Source of the DNA: Sipunculus nudus
Taxonomy: Eukaryota > Annelida > Sipuncula > Golfingiida > Sipunculidae
Reading direction: 5' to 3'
Assembly (NCBI GenBank): GCA_026874595.1
Contig: CM049311.1
Span: 51,959,676-52,023,675 of the forward strand
DNA: 64,000 nucleotides
A model generated the notes under the pieces. That model searched no databases. It was not told where the DNA came from and worked only from the letters and a program-made list of their open reading frames with translations. The position numbers were made by a program, and so were the translations under genes. Shown piece after piece: positions 24,887 to 36,193 of the stretch; the first letter of the stretch is position 1, and each line of letters begins with the position of its first letter.

Positions 24887-26921
24887 AACAGCAATGATAC
24901 ACGCAGCTACATAGAATCGGCATTTGGATAAAGTTACTCAAAATATACGTGACAAAATAAGAGAAATGTTCTTGCTACATGATTACTGGAAGTTTTGATG
25001 ACATTCTTTAGTGTACCCAGACACATAATCCGTTATATACAGCGTGTGAATGTCAAGTCAGCGGGCAAGTAACGACAGCAAACAGAGCAGCAACTGTAGC
25101 TAATGAATCGCCAGTACACAGATAATGGTGATGAGGTCAGTCCCTGTAGAAACTCAGAGACGGGATATATAGGAGTTCAATATTACTCGAGTATACATAT
25201 GTTCACAATAGACATAGAGTTCTGCTATTCTGCTCATATGGAGTTGAAAACCAACAGACTTTCACATTAAAGAGAGTCCATTTTAATTTAACTTCTGCAT
25301 GGTCATTCGGTAATCATTAGATATTGATAAAGTCGCCACATGATTTTAAATAAGAGAGATGATTAAGGAAGACAATAATTTAGCATCAATTGGTATAAGA
25401 TATTATAGGAAAACTTGATAAAGGGGACAGGTAATTAAACATGTGGGCCGATTTAATTAGAGTAACACCACTCTACCGTGGAGTAGTTCACGGACTGCTT
25501 GTTCGTTGTGGGTTGCCTTGATTATCAACGGCCCTGTCCTTTCACATAACACTCTGTGTCAACATCAGAAACGACTCGCAGCCATTACGAAATGTTTTTA
25601 TTAAACTCCCACTCTGTTTGTTGTAGGTATCGGCCATTCACTTCAAATATGTCAAAAGTAACGCCTGGTTGTTCTGTTTATAATGACCTACATGTGAACA
25701 TTTTTCCCTTAAATTTGTAATGACATTTACTGAAGAATCACCTTATCTTTATTTGCTCAAGCGAACAGAGTACGGACGCCCACGCCCACACTGGCAGCCT
25801 GAACCGTCAGTCAGAAAGTTCTTTGTACTAATGTAAGGCAAAAGAGGGGCATATTATTCAGTGCTTTATGTCCTTCATTTAACAAGACTGAATCAAGAAA
25901 AGACAAGTATTAAAAGAAAATGTAAGTATATATATATCACCGCACTTACCAGAAACGTAATGTTTAGAATCATATATATAGGAATACATGTATATGGAAT
26001 CCTATATATAATATCATATATATATATAGAATCATATATACTGTAAATATAAATACGGTATAAAGTATAAACCTCCTTAAAATGTCTTTGATCAAAATCA
26101 AATAACTTTGGTATAATTCATTATTCATTAATATCTCTAGTATTGTATTAAGAATGTTGTAAATATGTATATACAGAGTAATATATGGAATATTTTCGGG
26201 CTTGTGCTACAATAATATATAAATACAATAAGATGAGAACAAGAAGACAGAACATATCATATGTATTCTGGCGTGTACTATTACACATCATTAAGAATTA
26301 ATGAAACGCTGAACATCGTCACCTGCCGGCCTCTGTGCCGACGTGGGCGTTATATCAGCTTGGCTGCACTGTTTTGGAAATAGCCAAGGGACCCGTTTTT
26401 AAACAAATCACAACTGCCCCCTGCGTGACCGCACGGGCCGGATACACCCCTTTTCACCCCTAGCTCAGCCGCCCACGGAAACAGATGCTGGCGGTTTGCT
26501 ACGAATTGAGGACACGTTTATTAACAATATTATAGGCAAGACAATTTATGGATTGTCTTTATCTTTAGGCGAAACAAATCATTGATGTGCATTAGTGTGC
26601 GAATACAAACGTGCGTTGCTTGAATGGAGTTTAAATCTAACTGTGCACTGGTAGTATTTAAGACCATTCTTAATGGTCGGTTATAATGCATCAGCAGCTA
26701 TTATTAATAGTGATTATAAATATTAAATCCACAAATTTTTATTTAGACGAACACTAAGAGTAAAAAATTCTTACATAGAATCAGACATTTTTTCCAAATT
26801 GAACGGGTTTCTTTTTTTCTTTTATTGTTATTTCTATATATTTATACATGCAGATCATTTTTAACAAGTCGTTCTGTTCTTCAACTTCTACTTTAAAAAC
26901 TTGTATATGTTAAATCCATTG

Positions 26922-27000
<79 letters not shown>

Positions 27001-29084
27001 TTAAGTCTTTCAAATAATATTCAAACGGAAAACATTGTATTCGCCGCGAGTCCAGTGTGAATGAAAGAAAAAATGGTGTTTCTAAGTGATTATGCAGGTG
27101 ATAAGGTTAAAATAAAACAACAACAGCGCCTGGAGGCACAAGAGTGGCATATCAGTGATGGGGCGAACAGACGGAAGGACGGACGGACAGACATAACCCT
27201 TTTTTGTAGTCCCCCCCCCCTTACGGCGGGGGACTAAAAAGAATGAAATATAAAATCTAAAATTATAGAGAGTATGAAGTTAAGATTAGACTGGCCAAGT
27301 CGATGCAATGGTTAAGACTTAATTCTTTCCACTAACAGAGCCATCAAACTTGTTCTTGCTGAGTCGCAACGCTCAGAGCAGATACCGTGAGCTCGCGGAA
27401 AATTATATACATGTAACTTAATGACGGCTCTCTGACCGACTACTAAGTTACAAGAGCTGGCACGGAGTGACGTCTATAGGTACGTTGAATCTGCCACGGA
27501 GTGACCTCTATAGGTACGTGGAATCGCGTTTTATTTTAGTAACTTTTATTAAATTTTAGTAAATACTAAAGCCCAGGCAGGGCTAAGTTAAGGACTAAAA
27601 AGAAAGAGTTGGCGCTATGTTTAGAAGTGGCTTAGGACATTACTGATATAAGATCATTTAGCTAAATATGTATTCTCAAACACTGGGCCTGCATAAATCA
27701 AACGTGATCTATAAAACTAAGTTCTTGGCAATTATATTACTCGTTGCAGACCTTGTTGAGTAAACATGAGGGTTTTGACAAATGATAATAACAATTCTCT
27801 ATGCGTGTTGTTCGTCGTAATAATGTTTTGTATAAGAAGGGTTGAGGATTATTCATTTTTTTTTCATACAGACATCCAGTTCAATGCTTGTACTAACGCT
27901 GCACTTTGAACATAAAAATTAAAATATCCAGTTTTGATACAGGCTTCACGGTTTTGTATCTACTGTATTTTCCCCTTATCCAGCTGCGTTATATATCGTT
28001 TTATATATTGTCTATTCCCATACACTCATATATAGCGTAGTCTATATGAGGCTGTATAACTGTGTTATACACCACAGATAATGTATTTCTGGATAATTAT
28101 TTAGAGAGGCAGTTTAACAATGCAGGTTTAGTTGATAATTTATTTGAAATTGCTTATACATGTGGTAACCAAGATAGATTGGCATCGATAGTTAAACTTT
28201 ATAGTTTCGAAAAGTTGTTTCATAGAAGTACAGATCTTTGCAATATGCTCAGTTTATTAAAATGTACACGAGTTTTGCATCATAATAAGATTATATTAGT
28301 CATCAATTATTAGCAAACCAGTCGCAGACAAAGTTTTCGGCTTGCTGTAATTATACTTTTAACCTCCAATACTGAAGTACCATAACAGTATATAGTGGTT
28401 TCAGCAGCTGATTCAAGGTGAAAAATATAGTCATTAATATAAGTACTTAACAGTGCTCGTTCTTTAACTTCGAGGGACACCAATATTCAATATTATCGGT
28501 GTAGATATTTTTCGATTGCATCGTATACGATTTTGAGACGGTTCTTTAAGTAAGAGGAAAACCAGACTGCACTTCTTGAAGAAGAAAAATATCTGGTCAA
28601 GTTAACTCAGTTAAAAGTGTAGATCTGATTGCATCGAAATCTATTACTACATCAAGATAGCATGCACCCAGAAAGCTGCCATTTATCAATAGATGTCATC
28701 AATTAAAGTGTACAGAGCAGTGATTTCAGATATAGTCATTCTGACAACCCGACATAAGCATAGCACGAATATGCAATTTTTTTTTTACTTGATCTTTTAC
28801 AAGTTTCTCAAACATATTCGCTGGCGGAGGAATGATCGCTATCGGGTTTTATTTGATCATTTTATTATGCGTACTTTTATTTTATATGCATGTGTGATCC
28901 TATCCATTTTCTAATAACATTTTAATAATCCAGTGATCATTGAGTCATTAAACATACCAGTCAGAGGTGGCGCTTATATCAGCAGCAGCACGAATTAATC
29001 GACTCCATGCGTGTCAGTTATATACATATGGAACAGAAATATTTGAATGATATTATTACATTACTAACGTCATTTTCAGAGGAA
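24887..29084. other. no gene recognised; microsatellite and short repeats inside
   Basis: Contains a (TA)n run (26924-26991), a hairpin of AGTCCCCC / GGGGGACT at 27208-27235 next to GGAC-rich simple sequence, and a 33-bp tandem duplication at 27459-27527. No exon is supported. An open frame at 28062-28313 has no recognised domain. Confidence 0.5.
26924..26991. repeat. (TA)n microsatellite
   Basis: Uninterrupted TA run. Confidence 0.95.
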
Positions 29085-29318
29085 TCAGTAATATAAAATC
29101 CATCCGATTTCATCAAAGAAGATACATTTTGTTTGATGAGAGATGTTGCTTACTAGCTCTTCGCCCACCTTACTAATGAAGTCATTGAACGCATCAGGTA
29201 GAGATTCTGAACCCTGCGTTTTGTTTGAGATATCACCGGGTAAAACATGTTTTAGTGCTGCCCTCATTCGTTTTGAGTTACATTTATTCCTGTCTTCATC
29301 CGTCGAAATAGGTTTCAT
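29085..29318 (-). pseudogene. LINE ORF2 linker fragment, minus strand
   Basis: The 77-residue minus-strand frame contains Ala-Leu-Lys-His-Val-Leu-Pro and, 18 residues on, Ala-Phe-Asn-Asp-Phe-Ile-Ser-Lys-Val-Gly-Glu-Glu-Leu. It aligns by eye with the Lys-Ala-Leu-Lys-Phe-Ile-Leu-Pro and Lys-Phe-Asn-Gln-Tyr-Phe-Ser-Gln-Ile-Gly blocks between endonuclease and RT in the LINE at 50855-56120. Upstream in the same frame are several stops, so it is a decayed fragment. Confidence 0.55.
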
Positions 29319-31563
29319 TTCTTATTTTTTAGTATTTACCAAATTTCTTCAAGCTCTGTTTTTGTTGAATCACTCGTGAGTTATCCTTTTACAGGCTTCT
29401 TTCTGTATTTAATTATGTAATCTTATCCGTTTCCAAATATGATTCCTAACCCATATAATTTATTCCATATCTTGATTATATTAAGTATAATTTGTGATTT
29501 TTTTTTTATATCGGGTCAACGGCTTCCCGCCATCTAATAGTTGTGTTTTAATATCGTGGAATAATATCATATTATCAGTCATTTTGCCATTTAATCATTT
29601 CTGAAACACTGCATTTAATTTAAACTTGAAGCATTTTGAGACACTGTGACACATTTTTGCTAACAACTTGTATTTTTACTAATTGCAGATAGTGCCTATA
29701 TATAAAAATATCATTTAGTTAGCAAAAATGTGGGGGAAATAACATCGTATGTTCCTCTGGTTGAAAAATTGTGTGAATGTGGGGGGGGGGGTTGTCCCCC
29801 TGTCCCCCAACAAATGGCTCCCATGTGTTTCACAGACGACAATCGGAAGAAATTCATTAAAAAAAACAGATTAGAAATGTCGTGGTCGTGTTTAATCACT
29901 AAACGGGTAGTTCTTACTTTATTTTGTATCTAAAAATCATGCTGCCTCCCAGCGCAAGAAAGTAATTGTATATATGATTCATGAAGTCTTCCTTTGTCGG
30001 GAAACAATGGGGGGAGTTATTTTGATATTCCGTATTGTGAGGTACGTTTGATTACAAGACCGATTTCTTATCTTACAGGATAATTAAGTTAACGTTGTGT
30101 GTTTTGCTCAATTTGTTATCCAGGTTGTATTTTGTCATATTCAGCGAATTTCGATCAGCAAACGTTGCATTCATTTGTTGCGAACGTTATATTTACCTGT
30201 GGAGCCGAATCCTTATTACTGGTTAGGAACAAAGTTCTAGGATGTGGCTAAGAGGCCTGGATACGAAAGGATGACATTGTGCTCAACGCACCAAAAACAC
30301 AGATACATTGTCGCTAACGACGGAAATGAAAGAAACTAAAAGAAAACTAAAGAAAAAAATACATACGGAGTTAATCCTCAGTTCCCTCTATCGCTGGCTC
30401 TAAGCCTCTCATAAGTGTATTGTTCATTTTGGATGAAGTGTGATACTACCCCCCCCCCCCACCCGTCCCCACCTTTTTCCAAAAGAGACCAGTTTGGTTT
30501 GAATTCGGTCAACCCTTTTATTATACAATACATATACCATTAAGCAGACGTGTCCGTTGGGGCCTATGGATATCTTTAAGACAACCCACTTTGTATTTAC
30601 AACTATTATCCCAAACTACCCGCTGTGAGACACGCATGTATAAAGTTCAACCCCCCCCCCCTTCACAACCAATGCCAATCTAAAATCCATTTAATAGGTA
30701 ACTGAGATTTCCTGTTGAGTATAAATCAGCATAGGTAAAAAAATGAAAAATTAATGACAAAACTTAAAATAATCAGTATGTATATAGTCGATGAGACAGT
30801 ATGTCGTGTTGATAAACATCACGAGCTAATGCCGTCACAGCAAGCAATCTACCTAATGGCAGCGCAGCTGTCAGTACTATCACTGTTTCGTGGTTCATAT
30901 AATTAATTACAAGTGTTAATTGTAACTAAATATTTGTTAAGTGTTTATGTGTTAACCAGTAACCAATGGCACACTTGCATATATTTAAGATATTTTCCCG
31001 ACCTATCCTTCGCTTAGTGGTTTGTTACATTAGCTGATGCTTTCACTGGTCAACATTACATTAACGTTGTATTTAACCATTCCCAGCTTCCCAAGAGAAT
31101 GAATATTTACAATCAAGAAGGGCAGTATTGAACAGAGACCTCGCCTGTAGGGCACTGGTCGTTCTGGCAAAAAAATGATAATATTTGATCCTGTATAATC
31201 AGAAAACTTTCACCAAACTCTCCCCGGAAAACGCAAGGGCCACAGGAGAGTCTGGCGTAAAAATGCCAAACCCACCAGCCATATGAAACACTAAAACGTA
31301 CTGCGCATCGATTCTTATGCCAGATGAGACCAGAATAAATAATGCATTGACCAATGTTTTATGGCAGTGGCCCCATATATCTGGATATTATTTTAAGAAC
31401 ACACACCACCGGCTTAAGGACCCGTCTCCCACTCAAGCTAGGCTCCCGACAGACTTGAATTTTCCAAATATCGTAACATGAGCAGCTGACATCTGACGCA
31501 ACAAGCCCAGCACCCGGGGCGGCGGGACCAGCACGTCGACTTGGACGATCTATAGCACACCGC
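29319..31563. other. upstream flank of the peptide gene; no gene recognised
   Basis: No coding exon is supported. G or C homopolymer runs occur at 29781-29790, 30451-30460 and 30651-30660. An untranslated first exon of the peptide gene could lie here but cannot be recognised from sequence alone. Confidence 0.5.
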
Positions 31564-31612
31564 CCAATTAGACGCGGCCATTCCGTAAGCCATCGAGTCG
31601 TAGTCTAATTGG
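31564..31612. promoter_or_regulatory. inverted pair of CCAATTAGAC homeodomain-type sites
   Basis: CCAATTAGAC (31564-31573) and its exact reverse complement GTCTAATTGG (31603-31612) are separated by 29 bp, about 112-160 bp upstream of the TATA box. Each contains the TAATT core bound by many homeodomain proteins. A 10-bp perfect match next to a promoter is suggestive, not proof of function. Confidence 0.4.
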
Positions 31613-31622
31613 ATGGAAGCGT

Positions 31623-31630
31623 CCAATCAG
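31623..31630 (+). promoter_or_regulatory. CCAAT box
   Basis: CCAATCAG matches the classic NF-Y type CCAAT box and lies about 101 bp upstream of the TATA box, the usual position for this element. Assigned by motif and position only. Confidence 0.45.
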
Positions 31631-31653
31631 AGGGGCCGTAGAGCCACAAGCCT

Positions 31654-31711
31654 CACTTGATCGTCGTGCAATCGCTCTCTTAATCAAACAATACCGTCAT
31701 TGTCTCAAGTG
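31654..31711. promoter_or_regulatory. two NK2-like TCAAGTG sites in opposite orientation
   Basis: CACTTGA (31654-31660, minus-strand TCAAGTG) and TCAAGTG (31705-31711, plus strand, followed by G) match the recognition core of NK2-class homeodomain factors. Both lie between the CCAAT and TATA boxes. The motif is short, so chance occurrence is possible. Confidence 0.3.
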
Positions 31712-31723
31712 GTAGCCGGTCCC

Positions 31724-31730
31724 TATATTT
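31724..31730 (+). promoter_or_regulatory. TATA box upstream of exon 1
   Basis: TATATTT lies 79 bp before the ATG. A C-A dinucleotide at 31755-31756 sits 32 bp downstream and would be a suitably placed transcription start, giving a 5' UTR of about 47 nt. Alternative: TTACAG at 31777-31782 looks like a splice acceptor, so an upstream noncoding exon could exist and these bases would then lie in its intron. Confidence 0.5.
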
Positions 31731-31802
31731 GTGGAGCAGAGTGGATCTGTAGTGCAGTAACAGTTCATTCTTGTCCTTACAGGATTGTGGCCGACACCAA
31801 CC

Positions 31803-31875
31803 ATGAGAGCCCTCGCCTGCACCCTCGCGTTAATCCTCCTGGTCAGTGCTGTGCTGGCCCAGCCCTATATTGCTG
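31803..31875 (+). CDS. coding exon 1: signal peptide of the cystine-knot precursor
   Basis: The ATG has A at -3 (ACC-ATG), a good animal start context. The exon encodes 24 residues plus the first base of codon 25. Residues 7-18 form a hydrophobic Leu/Ile/Val/Ala core, and Val17-Leu18-Ala19 before Gln20 fits a signal peptidase site, so the propeptide probably begins at Gln20. The exon ends at G31875, followed by a consensus donor GTAAGT at 31876-31881 (phase 1). No other frame in this stretch gives a better product. Confidence 0.85.
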
Positions 31876-31957
31876 GTAAGTAATGGTTTATCTATTTCAA
31901 AGGCCATGGCAAGAGAAGAGAAACCCATCTGCAATATTTTTTTCATGAAAGAATTAG

Positions 31958-32001
<44 letters not shown>

Positions 32002-35000
32002 TGTACTTACAAAACGGGCCATTGTGCTACCTGTGTTTCACGCCTCCATACATTATGGCGATCTTAGCCAAGCGGACAGTCCTGTTTCTGTACGGGTCGG
32101 TGCAATGTCTATCTGTGGTTCGGTGGTTAACCCGTATATGGAGGCGTGAAACCACTGGTAGTACAACGGACGTTAATATAAGTACATCATCACGTGCTCA
32201 ACACACAGTGTCGGGCACTTTAGATGCAATTGATATAACTCCACACTCACCCACACACACACATATATATATATACTTTGGTAAATTGTTGCATGTTGTG
32301 GCTTTGTCGTACAAACTATTTTGTCTGGTAAAAACGTGCTGAGCCATACCGATATATTATGTAAGTATTCGTCCCAACATTACAGAAAGCCTGATAATCT
32401 GAGCTCTTGTGCATCGGTTTCGGGTATGTTACATGTGACACAGTTCAAGAGATTGTTATGCCGTTGGGACGTTTTGCCAACACTGTGTCAATGCACAATG
32501 AATTGTATCTGCTATGTTGAACTTAATGTTATATGACAGCTAGATGTTCAAGGGAAAGAGGCTTTGTGAAATAGCATTTTGGTGAATTGAGAGTAATATT
32601 ATAGGACTTGCTGAATCATTCATTTTCGCCGCCGCTATTAAGCAACCAAGTTACCTGACATTATCTAAAGTTGTCGATCAAGTTTACAATACAACTGGGA
32701 CTTGATATCAACGTTCTTCCTCGGTACTTGTATGGTTACTACGATTAGAAACTCAATATATGAAGCCTATCAGCTTCCTACAAATTGCCGGTGATACGTG
32801 GCCATTACCATGAATAATTATGCCCTCTTTGTGTTCTATTCATTGTTGAAAATTTCTTGCTTTAATGCTTCATCTGTACAAAAGATGTAACTTTATCTCT
32901 TGAATTCCTCCAGCATAAACCTTTGAAATCTTTCATTTGATCAAGATTCTTGATCATTAGCCATATTGATAAAAACACTCCAATATGCTTCACTTTGTTC
33001 TTTTGGGAGAGGCAATCGGTTAGGTTTCCATGCATGAACACGGCATCGAAATCTGAGACTTAAGTACATACTAAGTACTTACTTGTCATATATATTTACC
33101 ACATTTTTTTAATTAACTACAGCGTTCAATAGACGCTATCATCTAATACGTTAAAATATATGCGCAACCATAGGAATACCTTTTTTTTGGAATATAAAAA
33201 TGGATTTGTATACTACAGATCGGTATCATGTAGGATTGCATGGTTGGATCTGTGCTTGCGCTTGGTCTCATTTCACCACTTCTGGAACTACAAATATGAC
33301 AAGTATCGACCAATTCAGACTCGGACCTCAATGGAGTTTAGTTGACTGAACAGCCGATGTTGTGAAAGTCCTACGTGGGAGAGATTTTTCACGCCATGTT
33401 TGCCGTCAAAGAGTTCAGCGATGCCTTCAGATGTTTTAACCGTAGTGTTCTCCTGACATGACATTGGTGGTCGGTGGTTGCGGCACTTGTTTGACTTGTT
33501 TATCGCCCCGTCATTGACATATATCAAGTCAGTTATAGGTAAATGTCCGCAGATGAAATGATGCTGATCACGAAGTGTTGACGTTAAACATTGGCGGGTG
33601 CGACCGATTTATCGATGCGCTCCAGGTTTTGTGATAACTCGGCACGATAGGTCACAGGACGTCCCGGACTCTGTGGGGATCTATCATGATTGAAAATCTG
33701 CAGCCACCGACTTTATTTATAATTATGGATATTTCAGGGTTTTTTTTTGGTTAAAATAGAAGTGATATTACCTTTTTTAAATTTCCCTAAGTTTGCGTTT
33801 ATATTTTTACAGTAATGTCAAACGAAGAAACAGATAATCATCGGTTCATTCCCAACAAATGCTAATTATAGAATGATGGCACCATTTCGAAAAACCTGAG
33901 AAATTCATATCTTGTATCAACACATCAGGCTACATCTCTTTAGAGGACCATGTGAGACATGTAACATAATCCTGTATTAACTTTGGTAAGAAGCAATTAC
34001 AGGATATACAGTCTTAATATTAAAAAGCGGGTAGGGAACATAAGTGACGTTTGAAAGTTCTCCGTGGAGCGGGTAAAAAACACAAAACACATCATGCAAC
34101 CGTGCCGCCATGTACAAGTATTTACTTTATTATCTAACGGGTCCTGTGGGGGAACAGACAATTGTCTGAACCGGCTTATGTTTTAATAAATATAAATAAA
34201 CCAGACAGAGTAGCGTGCGGGAAACAACAGGACGATGGTTATAATAATAAAATGTCATTGAAACGGTATCCCAAAGCTGACCATGCATGTTTGTGTTAGT
34301 AAACGGAAACTATAACCCGGCAGGCTGAGAGGGACAGCTCCTTTTTTATAAAGGGAGCTAGTTTTATTTGTTCATTCTGAATCACCAACTCAATCTGCAA
34401 TTTTCTATTATTTCCATATACATCTCTCGTCTATGGATTGTTTAATGTGCTTTCCTAACCTTCTACTATTACAATGATTTTTGTTCATCCATTTCTTATG
34501 CTTATAACAATATGACAGCTAGGGCTAAATCGACCTACAGCGCTGCACAATGCCGGCAATGGTTTGGTCAATCTAGTCACAGAACTCCAGTTTAACTGAG
34601 GGAAAGTTTTCGTCCGGTGTCTGTGATCTCTGTTCCCTTTAATCCTCTCTGTAAGTGGCAATACTTGCTGCACGTGACCGGTATGCTTAACAGGTCCGTC
34701 CCGCATCAAATAATTCATCAAGCCAGCTTTCAGAGATTTCTTTTATATTGTATTTACAATGTCTTTTTTATCGGTTTTATCAATACGTATTAAATTTTCG
34801 TATTTCCTCTTTTAATCTTTGAGACAGAGAGTGGTCCGTGATGCTTGTACTTCTGTGTTATTTTCTCTGTTTATTTCAATAAATAATAATAAGATCAATT
34901 AAGACGATTATGTTGAGAAATTGATGTCAAGCTCAAATCGGATGTAGTTATAATGTGTATATTATTATTAATATTCTGATTTGGTACCCACGTTTTGGCA

Positions 35001-35204
35001 GACAATCAGACATAACGTTGATAATAATTTAAATTTTAGGAATAAATCCAGTCAATTATTTCTCAATGAATGTTCAGCATATAATAAACTAAAGAAATTC
35101 CATAGTGTGATATTACCCAATCCAAAAAAATCAAGATGTGGTACAATTATAGACACGTCGGTTTCGTCGAGCCACAACAAAAAGACACGATATTGTTGAA
35201 CTTA

Positions 35205-35288
<84 letters not shown>

Positions 35289-36143
35289 GGTGAACTACTC
35301 AATTAGAGATAATATCACTTGTAAATGCTGACATATATTGCTAAATATTAAATTTTATACATGGCTTTTAAATATTCGTGAGTTTATATGTTAATCAAAT
35401 TTCTAAATGCTAGGTAACATGACTTCACCATAAAAGCCTTCCCATTAGAACAAAGGGATAAAATGAGATGACTAAATTAGAGCAGATTCGTGTTAAATTA
35501 ACCAATTGGTCCACTTTACTTAATGGTAAACTTAACTGAAATATCAACCATTCAAAACAAATCCATATCAACAAATTAGTCACCCACACGCAGCTACATG
35601 AATTCTGAGACTGTAATGAAGCGTTTGAATTTTCAACAGAAAGTTGGTTTGGAAAGTGGCCCAGCTAAAAGTGGAATTAAAGACCTTAAGGCCACCATAA
35701 CAACTCAACAAATCATATACTCAGTGTTTAGGACCCACCTCACTATGTGCTGGCTTTAACATATTTCCAGTAGGACGGTCTTCTTGTTCTCATAATTCCC
35801 AGCAACAGTTACCTGTTTTTGTACTTTCTAACAGTCTTAATGCGCCATAGCTTAAAAGCAAGGATAAGGATATGAGCCTTAGCCATCTATATGTAGTCGA
35901 GATATAATTAAGATATGTTAATTAATTGATAATATTTATCTTTATACATGAGATAATCTGATTGACAAGAGTGTCCTTTTCATTAAAAATCTTATTGCGT
36001 TTTAATGATGATATATTATGTATCCGATTTAGGAACTTAATAAAAAAATAATTGTGTAAAAGGAAAGACCCCTCCTTAATTTGAGGTAGAAAATAAGCTG
36101 AGAATCCTTTTTTTTAACAAACAGAATGTTTCATTGAGTGCAC

Positions 36144-36193
<50 letters not shown>

